From assembly GCA_903925275.1 (NCBI GenBank), contig CAIYES010000445.1:1-37346 (forward strand): a stretch of 37,346 bases of DNA, in the 5' to 3' direction. The DNA is from an uncultured Bacteroidales bacterium (lineage in GTDB: Bacteria > Bacteroidota > Bacteroidia > Bacteroidales > FEN-979). Shown here one piece after another: positions 6,946-15,504 of this stretch; the first letter of the stretch is position 1, and each line of letters starts with the position of its first letter. The notes beneath the pieces are model-generated. The model made no database searches. It was given only the letters and a program-made list of their open reading frames with translations, and was not told where the DNA came from. The position numbers and the translations under genes were made by a program.

Positions 6946-9858
6946 ATGAAAAAGATGATTGCGCGATTTACATTTATTTCGCTTTTGTATGTGCTGGCCG
7001 TCAGCACAATGGCACAGAATGTGGCCAAATATGATACAGTTCCCGGCGACCCGCTTAAAGCCAGGATTTATACATTGAAAAACGGATTAAAAGTGTACCT
7101 CACGGTGTACAAGGATGCCCCGCGCATTCAAACGGCCATTGCGGTACGTACCGGAAGCAAGAACGACCCATCCGACAACACAGGGATGTCGCATTATCTG
7201 GAACACATGATGTTCAAAGGCTCCGATGAATTTGGCACCAAAGATTTTACCAAAGAAAAGGTTTTTCTCGATCAGATCGAATATAAGTTCGAAGTGTACA
7301 AAAAAACAACAGATACGCTACAGCGGAAAAAAATATATCACGAAATCGACAGTTTGTCGGGGGTGGCGTCAACATACGCCATTGCCAATGAATATGATAA
7401 ACTGCTGTCGGTGATCGGCGCAAAGGGTACCAATGCTTTTACATCATTCGAAGAGACGGTTTACATCAATGATATCCCGTCGAACAAAATCAGTCAATGG
7501 CTTAAGATTGAAAAAGAACGCTTCCAGGATCCCATCTTCCGGCTGTTCCATACCGAATTGGAAACCGTATATGAAGAGAAGAATATGAGCCTTGATAATG
7601 ACGACGACAAAGTTTTTGAGGATTTATTCTCCGGATTATTCCCAACTAACACCTACGGAACCCAAACAACCATCGGAACCGTTGAACATCTGAAAAACCC
7701 GTCGCTAACCTCCCTGAGAAATTATTTTGCCGCTCGTTATGTCCCCAACAACATGGCCATTGTGCTTTCTGGCGATTTTAACCCCGACGAAGTGATCAAC
7801 CTGGTTGATGCCACCTTTGGTCAACTGGTCTCAAAACCGGTTACTGCCTATGTCCCGGCCATTGAGGCGCCTATCACCCAGCCCATTGTGAAGGAAGTGG
7901 TTGGTCCTGATGCCGAATCGGTGACCATCGGTTACCGGTTGGGTGGTGCTGCGACCAAAGATGCCGACCTGCTGACACTTTGCAACATGGTATTAAGTAA
8001 CAGTAACGCCGGTTTGATGGATCTGAACCTGAACCAGGCTCAAAAAGTGCTGGAAGCCAGTGCATTTTCCTATGTCCTGAAAGATTATTCAGTCAATATT
8101 TTTTCAGGCAAAGCAAAAGAGGGACAATCGCTTGAAGAGGTAAAAGACCTCATCATGGCACAGATCGAACTGGTCAGAAAAGGTGAATTTCCCGATTGGC
8201 TCCTCCCCGCCATCATCAATGATTTAAGATTGGCTGAGATAAAGAAGTATGAAGGCAATTTTGGCCGGACCATGGATCTGGTGGATGAATTCGTAAAAGA
8301 ACTTCCTCACGCCGAAGTCGTGAAAAATATAAACCGGCTTTCAAAGATCACCAAGAAAGACATCATTGATTTTGCCAATAAAAATTACGGCAACAACTAT
8401 GTGATCGTATACAAACGCAATGGACAGGCCAAAGAAACAAAAAAGGTTGTGAAACCCCAGATCACTCCGGTAACCATGAACCGCGATGAAGAGTCAGCCT
8501 TTCTGAAAAATATCGTTGCGGAACCCAGCCAGGAGATCAAGCCTGTGTTCATCGACTATTCCAAGGACATTAAACAGTTTAGTTTCAAAAACGACATTCC
8601 CGTTCTGTATAAGGCGAATACTGAAAATAAAACTTTTTCGCTCTACTATTTTTTTGAGATGGGGACAAACTCAAACCGTGAACTGGGTATTGCACTCGAT
8701 TACCTGAAATATTTAGGGACATCGAAGTATTCACCAAAGGAGATCCAGGAAGAGTTTTACAAAATGGGCTGTTCTTTCAATGTAAACAGTTCTGATGTGG
8801 AAGTTTGGATTTCGCTGAATGGATTGAGTGAATTTATGCCCAGTGCAATGTCGCTTTTTGAAAAGTTGCTTGCTGATGCCCAACCCAATGACGCAGCGCT
8901 GAAGAACCTCGTGGCCGACATCAAGAAACGTCGCAACGACGATAAACTCTCAAAGCAAAGCATACTTTGGGCAGCCATGTACAATTATGGCGTGTATGGC
9001 GAAAAATCGCCTTATACCAATGTTTTATCGTCTCAGGAACTCGAAACCCTCCAAGCTGGAGATCTTATTAACCTGATCAAAGGGTTGACTGGTTTTCAAC
9101 ATAAAATTCTGTATTACGGTCCCGAAAACGTCACGAACCTTACTGCAGTCCTTAACAAGGAACATCACACTCCTGCTGTGCTGAAACCGGTTCCTGAAGC
9201 GAAAAAATTCGAACAGAAGGCAACAGACGCATCGAAAGTTTATACCGTGGATTACGACATGAAGCAGGCAGAAATCATCATGCTGTCGAAGTCGGATGGT
9301 TACAACAAAGAAATGGTTCCGGTCGTCCGTCTTTTCAACGAATATTTCGGAGGTAGCATGAATTCGATCGTTTTTCAGGAAATCCGCGAATCGAAAGGAC
9401 TTGCTTACAGCGCATATGCCGGATATCGCACGCCGGTTCAGCCTTATCAGAATTATTATCTGTTCTCTTACATCGGAACACAGATGGATAAATTGCCCGA
9501 GGCCATGAAGGCTATGATGGGGCTTTTCAACAATATGCCCGAAAGCGAAAAAGCCTTTAATTCATCCAAAGAGGCGATCATCAATAAAATACGTACCGAA
9601 CGCATAACCAAAGCACAAGTGTTGTTTAATTACCTGAATGCTCGTAAGTTCGGTCTTACTTACGACATCCGTAAAGATGTTTATAACAAGGTGCCAAAGA
9701 TGAAATTTGCTGATCTGAAAACCTTCCAGGAAACATATATCAAGTCGAAAAACTTCACCATCATGGTGTTGGGGAAAAAATCCGAAATGGATAGAAATAC
9801 CCTTTCATCCTATGGTCCGGTGCAGGATCTGGATTTAAAAACTGTTTTCGGGTACTAA
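6946..9858 (+). CDS. Secreted M16 (insulinase/pitrilysin family) zinc metallopeptidase
   Basis: The product is 970 residues with a signal peptide (MKKMIARF, a hydrophobic stretch, then cleavage near STMAQ). The inverted zinc motif HxxEH is present as His83-Tyr-Leu-Glu86-His87, in GMSHYLEHMMF. The third zinc ligand should be a Glu in ELETVYEEK (about 203-211), further away than in minimal M16 enzymes because of an insert around residues 105-150. The second half (~550-960) is a degenerate M16 repeat carrying a QEIRESKGLAYSAYAGY segment, so both halves of the peptidase clamshell are in one chain. It probably degrades peptides in the periplasm or at the outer membrane. It is a single gene after gatD, with its own promoter, and it converges on the MCE gene. 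Confidence 0.9.
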   Translation: MKKMIARFTFISLLYVLAVSTMAQNVAKYDTVPGDPLKARIYTLKNGLKVYLTVYKDAPRIQTAIAVRTGSKNDPSDNTGMSHYLEHMMFKGSDEFGTKDFTKEKVFLDQIEYKFEVYKKTTDTLQRKKIYHEIDSLSGVASTYAIANEYDKLLSVIGAKGTNAFTSFEETVYINDIPSNKISQWLKIEKERFQDPIFRLFHTELETVYEEKNMSLDNDDDKVFEDLFSGLFPTNTYGTQTTIGTVEHLKNPSLTSLRNYFAARYVPNNMAIVLSGDFNPDEVINLVDATFGQLVSKPVTAYVPAIEAPITQPIVKEVVGPDAESVTIGYRLGGAATKDADLLTLCNMVLSNSNAGLMDLNLNQAQKVLEASAFSYVLKDYSVNIFSGKAKEGQSLEEVKDLIMAQIELVRKGEFPDWLLPAIINDLRLAEIKKYEGNFGRTMDLVDEFVKELPHAEVVKNINRLSKITKKDIIDFANKNYGNNYVIVYKRNGQAKETKKVVKPQITPVTMNRDEESAFLKNIVAEPSQEIKPVFIDYSKDIKQFSFKNDIPVLYKANTENKTFSLYYFFEMGTNSNRELGIALDYLKYLGTSKYSPKEIQEEFYKMGCSFNVNSSDVEVWISLNGLSEFMPSAMSLFEKLLADAQPNDAALKNLVADIKKRRNDDKLSKQSILWAAMYNYGVYGEKSPYTNVLSSQELETLQAGDLINLIKGLTGFQHKILYYGPENVTNLTAVLNKEHHTPAVLKPVPEAKKFEQKATDASKVYTVDYDMKQAEIIMLSKSDGYNKEMVPVVRLFNEYFGGSMNSIVFQEIRESKGLAYSAYAGYRTPVQPYQNYYLFSYIGTQMDKLPEAMKAMMGLFNNMPESEKAFNSSKEAIINKIRTERITKAQVLFNYLNARKFGLTYDIRKDVYNKVPKMKFADLKTFQETYIKSKNFTIMVLGKKSEMDRNTLSSYGPVQDLDLKTVFGY

Positions 9859-9888
9859 CCCGTCCTCCTTGATAGTATTAAGCCCTTC

Positions 9889-9927
9889 GACCTCCTTCCC
9901 CCTGCCCCAGGCTGGGGAAAGGAGGTC
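9889..9927. terminator. Hairpin between converging genes, probable bidirectional terminator
   Basis: GACCTCCTT (9889-9897) pairs with AAGGAGGTC (9919-9927), and the stem extends inward with CCCC/GGGG across a one-base bulge. The short AT-rich run after it on the plus strand (AATTATTTAAAA) is compatible with termination of the M16 transcript. The element sits exactly in the gap between convergent stops. Confidence 0.55.
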
Positions 9928-9933
9928 AATTAT

Positions 9934-10881
9934 TTAAAAAACTGACACTTTCACATATTTTGAAGGATTCTTCTTGATATCCTCAAGCAGAAGGTTCAGA
10001 TCGCGGGCCGCTTTTTCAACCTCTTTATAAAGTTGATCATTGTTAAGGAGTTGTCCAACAGAACCCTCTCCTTTGTTGATCTTCAGCAATACCGCATCAA
10101 GATCACCTATAGCTTTATTCATCTGGGATATGGTGTAAGGTATGCGGGCCTTTGCAAGTGAATCGCTAAGATTCGAAAAATTATTGAATATATTGGATAT
10201 CTTCCCGTTGCTTTGCTGCAGGTTGCTGCTGATTGACTCAACGTTAGTGATAATTTTACTAAGGTTCGATCGTTGCAAAATCATTAGCGTATCGAGGTTT
10301 TGGGTGGTATGCGCAATATTGGAAAGGGTTTGCTTGACGTGTTCAATGGCTTCGACAAGGTTGTCGCGTGTATTTTTATTCAAAACCTGTTGAATAATCG
10401 TTGCCACCGTATCGATGGAACTGATAAGGTTTTCAGCCTTGATTTTCAGCGGAAGAAGTTGTTTGTTTACCTCCTGTCCAAGCGTTGCTTCGGTCAACGA
10501 AATCAATGTATCACCATTTTTTGCCATTTCGGTTGAATTCCCCGGGATGATCTCCACCTCAGGCGAGCCGAGCAAACTGGAACTGAAAATCCGGGCGCTT
10601 GAATTTTTTGCGATGGGATAATCACCAAGAATATAAAGTTCTACGATAATATTTTTAGGATTTTTTTCATCGAAATACAGTTTTTTAACCTGTCCCACCT
10701 TCAACCCTTTAATTGAGATGGGATTAGCTGCTACCAGGCCATTTACCTGATCATATACTGCATAGAAGGTCCGGCTTGTTTTCAGCAATTCAAGTCCCTT
10801 CAGGAACATCAGTCCCCATATGAGGATTGCGGTAGCTACAACAAATACGACCCCGACTTTTATATCTTTCCTGATTTTCAC
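9934..10881 (-). CDS. MCE/MlaD family lipid-transport protein
   Basis: About 315 residues from a GTG codon ending at 10881 (VKIRKDIKVGVV...), which fits the usual family opening. The open frame extends six codons further to a TTG at 10899. A single transmembrane segment (~residues 9-28, VGVVFVVATAILIWGLMFL) precedes the MCE domain (~32-115), with NGLVAANPISIKGLKVGQV and SPEVEIIPG as recognisable strands. The C-terminal ~180 residues are a long helical, coiled-coil-like tail. MlaD-type proteins form rings that move phospholipids between the membranes with an MlaE/MlaF ABC transporter, which is not in the window. The gene follows the amidase closely and is probably co-transcribed with it. Confidence 0.85.
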   Translation of the reverse strand: MKIRKDIKVGVVFVVATAILIWGLMFLKGLELLKTSRTFYAVYDQVNGLVAANPISIKGLKVGQVKKLYFDEKNPKNIIVELYILGDYPIAKNSSARIFSSSLLGSPEVEIIPGNSTEMAKNGDTLISLTEATLGQEVNKQLLPLKIKAENLISSIDTVATIIQQVLNKNTRDNLVEAIEHVKQTLSNIAHTTQNLDTLMILQRSNLSKIITNVESISSNLQQSNGKISNIFNNFSNLSDSLAKARIPYTISQMNKAIGDLDAVLLKINKGEGSVGQLLNNDQLYKEVEKAARDLNLLLEDIKKNPSKYVKVSVF

Positions 10882-10914
10882 AACTACTGTTTTATGCAAA
10901 ATTAAAAATAAAAT

Positions 10915-12102
10915 TCATTTCTTATTCAAGAGCCTTTTTGCCTCATCCTGCGGGATGCGTGACCCATTCCTGAATATGACGATGAACGCATCAGCCGCCC
11001 CCTTACGCCATGCTTCATCAAGCAGTTTTTCCGCTGCACGCAAAGTTGATTCATCGCCAATTGTATATTTGTACATGCCGTTATGCCGGTAGATCTGTGG
11101 ATTGCTGAATTTGACCAAACGAGAGTCGTTGGCTTCAAGTTTGTCGATTGAAGCGGCAATCTGCACCTTATATGATAATTCTGAACCTGATGTTGGTTTT
11201 ACTGCAGATTTTACCTCTCTTTCAGGTTGTTTAATCACCGACGTGGTATCGACTACCTTAACATGTCCATCCGCAATGGTCTGGGGAGCAATTGAAGCAG
11301 GTTGTGCTGTATCCGTGTGTTGATTGGCCGGATTGGCAACGCTTTCCCTGAAATTTTTCAACGCCCTGCAAATAGCCGATACAATGTGATCCTGCCCCTG
11401 GTCGGACATTAAATAGAATTCCTCTTCCGGATTGCTGATATAACCGGTTTCAACCAAAACGCTCGGCATTGTTGTCTTATAAAGAACCATAAACCCAGCC
11501 TGCCTGACCCCATGGATCGATCCTTTCTGATGTTTCTCAAATTGTTCCTGGATGGCTGCAGCGAAATCGGTACTTTGGTCGAGATTTGAATTCTGAAAAA
11601 GAGAAAAAATGATGTACGATTCATCGGCATTGGGATCAAAACCATTGTAGGTCGACTGATAGTCGGATTCAAGGAGGATGGATGCATTTTCAACCTTTGC
11701 AATGTTGAGGTTCGCCTGCGATTTATCCAACCCCATTACATAGGTTTCAGCTCCCTTGCGTGCATGGTTTTTATTGGCATTGCAATGAATGCAGATGAAC
11801 ATATCTGCCTTGTTTTCATTGGCAATTTCAGCCCGGCGATACAATTCAACGAAGAAATCCTTGTCACGGGTATAAATCACACGAACATCCTTCATGGAGC
11901 GTTGAATCTGACTCCCAAGTTTAAGGGCTATGGCCAAATTGAGATTCTTCTCTCTGGCATGTTGCCCGATGGCACCGGGATCATGGCCTCCATGACCGGC
12001 ATCAATGACAATAGTTTGAATTGCACGATGTCGCTGTGCAACCAGGCTTAATGGCTGGATCATGATGAATATAACCGGCCAAAGCCATAAGTATCGCAGC
12101 AT
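10915..12102 (-). CDS. N-acetylmuramoyl-L-alanine amidase (Amidase_3) with C-terminal SPOR-like region
   Basis: 395 residues from the ATG ending at 12102, which gives a good signal peptide (MLRYLWLWPVIFIMIQPLSLVAQ). The open frame continues 45 codons upstream without a secretion signal. Zinc ligands are His37 in IDAGHGGHD, Glu51 in AREKNLNL and His106 in CIHCNAN, and the catalytic Glu218 lies in LVETGYISN. This is the AmiA/B/C-type catalytic core that cleaves the peptide side chain from muramic acid in cell separation. Residues ~305-395 (YKVQIAASIDKLEAND ... MYKYTIGDES) resemble a SPOR domain, which binds denuded septal glycan. It is divergent from the LptD-like gene and precedes the MCE gene. 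Confidence 0.9.
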   Translation of the reverse strand: MLRYLWLWPVIFIMIQPLSLVAQRHRAIQTIVIDAGHGGHDPGAIGQHAREKNLNLAIALKLGSQIQRSMKDVRVIYTRDKDFFVELYRRAEIANENKADMFICIHCNANKNHARKGAETYVMGLDKSQANLNIAKVENASILLESDYQSTYNGFDPNADESYIIFSLFQNSNLDQSTDFAAAIQEQFEKHQKGSIHGVRQAGFMVLYKTTMPSVLVETGYISNPEEEFYLMSDQGQDHIVSAICRALKNFRESVANPANQHTDTAQPASIAPQTIADGHVKVVDTTSVIKQPEREVKSAVKPTSGSELSYKVQIAASIDKLEANDSRLVKFSNPQIYRHNGMYKYTIGDESTLRAAEKLLDEAWRKGAADAFIVIFRNGSRIPQDEAKRLLNKK

Positions 12103-12144
12103 CCGTGGTGTTTGATTGTTAAAGTATCTTAAAAAACCAGCAGT

Positions 12145-12167
12145 CTCAAAAATTTTGAGTAGTTTTG
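12145..12167. promoter_or_regulatory. 15-bp palindrome and -7-like element in the amidase/LptD divergent region
   Basis: CTCAAAAATTTTGAG (12145-12159) is a perfect palindrome around a central base. It abuts TAGTTTTG (12160-12167), which matches TAnnTTTG on the plus strand towards the LptD-like gene, about 94 bases before its start. The palindrome could be an operator or chance in AT-rich DNA. Confidence 0.3.
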
Positions 12168-12223
12168 AAACCTGAAGAATAACGGTCTTCAACGCCTTTT
12201 TATTCTGAATTTTTACACATAAA

Positions 12224-12231
12224 CAAAGATA
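12224..12231 (-). promoter_or_regulatory. -7 promoter element candidate for the amidase gene
   Basis: Read on the minus strand this is TATCTTTG, an exact TAnnTTTG match. It would give a leader of roughly 115 bases to the ATG at 12102. No clear -33 box is present. Confidence 0.35.
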
Positions 12232-12261
12232 GAACATTAACCTCAGAATTCAGAAAAGAAG

Positions 12262-14949
12262 TTGTTAACGAAAATATTAACACGGTCTTTCATATACACT
12301 CTTTTTTTGATCCTTTTTTTCCTGCAAATCACGTATGTGGTCGCTCAGGATACGATTCGGCAAAAGAAAGGAGACAGTGCCTTAATGCCTGAAGGTCAGA
12401 TTAAAGTTATCCGGAAAGATTCAATCTCCATTGATTCCATTCGCCACGATTCCATCAATGTTGACACAACGCTTGCAGATACCCTCCGCAACAAACCACT
12501 GAAAAAAAACAGATTGGATGCCGTTGTCGATTATGCCGCCAAGGATTCCATCCGGTTTGAGATTAAAGGGCAAAAAGTCTTTCTTTACCAGGATGCAGTT
12601 ATCAAGTACACGAATATCAGCCTGAAAGCTGCATACGTCGAGATCAATTTTCCAAAAAATCTTGTATACGCAACCGGGGTGAAAGATACGACCGGAAAGT
12701 TGGTTGGTACGCCTGAATTCCAGGAAGGTTCACAGACCTTTAAGTCAAAAATCATCAATTACAATTATACTACCAAAAGGGGATTCATCAACACGGTGTT
12801 TACCAAGCAGGATGACAGTTACCTGCATGGCACCATCGTGAAGAAGATGGAAAATAATGTAACCTATATGAAATCGGGTTCATATACAACCTGCGATCTG
12901 GAAGAGAATCCGCACTTTGCCTTTAATTTCAGTAAAGGAAAGGTAATCCCTGGAAAACGGATCATTACCGGCCCGGCCTATATGGATATTGCAGGTGTGG
13001 CAACTCCCCTGTTTATCCCTTTTGGTTTTTTCCCAAACCGTACGGGACAACGTAACGGAATAATCATTCCAACTTACAACGAATCACCAAACCGGGGGTT
13101 TTATTTTGAAAATATGGGCTATTACTGGGGGATAAGCCAGTACATGGACCTGACTTTGCTGGCCGATATTTACACCCGTGGAAGCTGGGCTGTCAAACCA
13201 GCCCTGAGGTACAACAAACGATATCATTTCAACGGTAATTTCAATTTCAGTTATGCCGTGAACCTGATCGGGGAGGCAGGTACACCCGATTATCAAAAAA
13301 AGACAGATTTCCAGGTGAGGTGGGTGCACAACCAGGATGCGAAAGCCCGCCCCCACAGCACATTTTCAGCAAATGTGAACATTGTCAGCAATAGCTTTAA
13401 TAAAAACACTATTACCACAAGCGCACAAACTTACCTCTCAAATACATTCCAGTCGAGCATCAACTATGCTACCAACTTTGCCGGAAAATACTATTTGAAC
13501 CTTAATTTCAACCACAGTCAGAACACACTTAATAAAACCATCAACATCACACTGCCGCAACTCTCATTTGCAGTAAATCAGTTTTATCCGTTCCGCAAAC
13601 AAAACCATGCCGGAAAGATACGATGGTATGAACAAATCAGTATGAAGTATAACCTTGACATGGAAAACCGGTATAATACTGTTGATTCCAACTTCATGAA
13701 AGGGAAATGGGCGGATTCCATGCAAAATGGCATGCGGCATTCCTTCCCTATCAACGGCACATTTCGCATCCTGAAGTTTATCAACTGGTCCAATTCATTC
13801 AACATCAACGACAGGATGTACCTTAAAACCATCCGGAAATATTATCAGTCCTATACCTATATCAATGGTTCGGATACAATTTTACCCGGTTATAAAACCA
13901 GGAATGTTTCCGGGTTCGTAAATGAATTTGATTTTTCGCTCTCCACTTCCATGAGCACTACCATTTACGGCATGTACCAGTTTAAAAGCAAGCTGATCAA
14001 GGCTATCCGGCATATGGTAAAACCCTCGGTGAGCTTTAGCTATGTTCCCAATTGGGGTGCGGAGGGATTGGGTTATTACCGGCCAATCGCATATGATACA
14101 AACACTAATAACCCTGGTGTTTATTCGATTTTTCAGAATACGGTCTATGGCGGACCACCAGGGCAAAAATCCGGGACGGTCTCCTTTACCATCAGCAACA
14201 ATCTGGAGATGAAAGTAAGGAACCGAAAAGACACCATTACAGGAATAAAAAAAATCCCGTTGATCGATGATCTGACCATCGGCTGTTCCTATGATGTTGC
14301 CCGCGATTCGGTGAACTGGTCGCCGATCAACCTCAGTGGCCGAACCACCATCATAAAAGGACTGGCTATACAATATCGCAGTTCCTGGGACATGTATGCC
14401 CTTGATTCGCTCAGAAGACGCACCAATACTACTGAATGGAAAGCCCATCACAGGTTGCTCCGGCTCGATAATACATCATGGAGCACGGGATTCAACTACA
14501 GTTTGTCGTCAGACAAGGTAAAGAAGAAAACCACCACCAAAGGAACAACCATGGAGCGACAGGATGTTGTCGATTACTACGACTATTATGTGGATTTCGA
14601 TATTCCGTGGAGTTTCTCGCTGAGTTATACCTTCTCCTACAACAAAGCCTATAACTACACTTCAAAAAAACGGGTAGCAGTGATCAACCAAACCCTGGGG
14701 TTTAGCGGACAACTTAACATTACTCCCAAATGGAAAATCGGAGTGCAAACCGGATGGGATTTTGTAAACAAACAACTATCGTACACATCCATTGATGTTT
14801 ACCGTGACCTCCATTGCTGGGAAATGCGTTTCGGCTGGGTTCCGAAAGGAGGTCAGCAAAGCTGGAATTTTTCAATCAACGTAAAGGCTCCGATGTTGCA
14901 GGATCTGAAGTTGAATAAGAAAAAAGATTTCAGGGACTATGCAAATTAA
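12262..14949 (+). CDS. lptD: LptD-like outer-membrane LPS assembly protein
   Basis: 895 residues. Only a TTG codon is available as start in this region; it is preceded by a purine-rich GAAAAGAAG and followed by a good signal peptide (ILTRSFIYTLFLILFFLQITYVVAQ). Residues ~75-200 carry OstA-like strands (DYAAKDSIRFEIKGQKVFLYQDAVIKY), and the remainder is a long beta-barrel with many alternating aromatic strands (GNFNFSYAVNLIGEAG, YYLNLNFNHSQNTLN, WSFSLSYTFSYNKAYN). This corresponds to the Bacteroidota form of LptD, the outer-membrane translocon that inserts LPS into the outer leaflet. An LptE partner is not visible. RidA follows 85 bases downstream. An 8-bp repeat array begins in the stop codon. 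Confidence 0.82.
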   Translation: MLTKILTRSFIYTLFLILFFLQITYVVAQDTIRQKKGDSALMPEGQIKVIRKDSISIDSIRHDSINVDTTLADTLRNKPLKKNRLDAVVDYAAKDSIRFEIKGQKVFLYQDAVIKYTNISLKAAYVEINFPKNLVYATGVKDTTGKLVGTPEFQEGSQTFKSKIINYNYTTKRGFINTVFTKQDDSYLHGTIVKKMENNVTYMKSGSYTTCDLEENPHFAFNFSKGKVIPGKRIITGPAYMDIAGVATPLFIPFGFFPNRTGQRNGIIIPTYNESPNRGFYFENMGYYWGISQYMDLTLLADIYTRGSWAVKPALRYNKRYHFNGNFNFSYAVNLIGEAGTPDYQKKTDFQVRWVHNQDAKARPHSTFSANVNIVSNSFNKNTITTSAQTYLSNTFQSSINYATNFAGKYYLNLNFNHSQNTLNKTINITLPQLSFAVNQFYPFRKQNHAGKIRWYEQISMKYNLDMENRYNTVDSNFMKGKWADSMQNGMRHSFPINGTFRILKFINWSNSFNINDRMYLKTIRKYYQSYTYINGSDTILPGYKTRNVSGFVNEFDFSLSTSMSTTIYGMYQFKSKLIKAIRHMVKPSVSFSYVPNWGAEGLGYYRPIAYDTNTNNPGVYSIFQNTVYGGPPGQKSGTVSFTISNNLEMKVRNRKDTITGIKKIPLIDDLTIGCSYDVARDSVNWSPINLSGRTTIIKGLAIQYRSSWDMYALDSLRRRTNTTEWKAHHRLLRLDNTSWSTGFNYSLSSDKVKKKTTTKGTTMERQDVVDYYDYYVDFDIPWSFSLSYTFSYNKAYNYTSKKRVAVINQTLGFSGQLNITPKWKIGVQTGWDFVNKQLSYTSIDVYRDLHCWEMRFGWVPKGGQQSWNFSINVKAPMLQDLKLNKKKDFRDYAN

Positions 14950-14987
14950 ATGGTGAAATGGTGAAATGGTGAAATGGTGAAATAGTG
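14948..14987. repeat. Five-copy 8-bp tandem repeat after the LptD-like gene
   Basis: Four AAATGGTG units followed by AAATAGTG, in exact 8-bp register. The first unit overlaps the last two bases of the TAA stop, as in the gatD array. It occupies about half of the spacer to ridA. Confidence 0.9.
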
Positions 14988-15034
14988 ACTCGTGCTTCTG
15001 TAACTTTTTGTAATGCACTTTAAAAACCGTATTT

Positions 15035-15412
15035 ATGAAAAAAATTATCAACACCCCCGATGCGCCGAAGGCAATCGGCCCATACAGCCAGGCTGTTGAG
15101 GCTAATGGCATGTTATTCATTTCAGGTCAGATCCCGCTTGATCCTGCAACCGGAAAATTTGTGGATGGCGGCATCACTGAACAAACCGACCAGGTGATAA
15201 AAAATATTGGGGCCATACTCACCGCTGCTGGTCTCAAATTCAGTGATGTTGTTAAATCAACCTGCCTGCTGAGTGATATGGACAATTTTGCAGCAATGAA
15301 TGCAGTTTACGGGAAGTATTATCCCGAAAACCCACCGGCACGGGCAGCTTACGCAGTAGTTAAACTACCCTTGGGAGCTATGGTTGAAATTGAAACGATT
15401 GCAGTAAGGTGA
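15035..15412 (+). CDS. ridA: RidA family reactive-intermediate deaminase
   Basis: 125 residues, the standard RidA (YjgF/YER057c/UK114) length. Family signatures are IGPYSQAV at 14-21, ISGQIPLDP near 29-37, Arg103 in PPARAAYAVVKLP and Glu118 in MVEIETIAVR, the two residues that bind the carboxylate and activate water in the enamine/imine deaminase site. The enzyme hydrolyses reactive 2-aminoacrylate and related imines in the cytoplasm, protecting PLP enzymes. It lies 85 bases after the LptD-like gene and may be read through from it. TAACTTTT at 15001 is one base off a -7 element. Confidence 0.93.
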   Translation: MKKIINTPDAPKAIGPYSQAVEANGMLFISGQIPLDPATGKFVDGGITEQTDQVIKNIGAILTAAGLKFSDVVKSTCLLSDMDNFAAMNAVYGKYYPENPPARAAYAVVKLPLGAMVEIETIAVR

Positions 15413-15504
15413 ACCAGATGTATAAGTAAACAAGCGGACAGGGAAGAGATATTGCGCTTCTGTTTCGCTGCTTTGCAAAATCACTGCCTCACATTTTCCT
15501 GAAA

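Noticed and set aside
13882-14451. 189-codon minus-strand frame inside the LptD-like gene
   Set aside because: It lies wholly opposite a signal-peptide-bearing barrel gene whose strand pattern is coherent, and its own translation shows no known motif.
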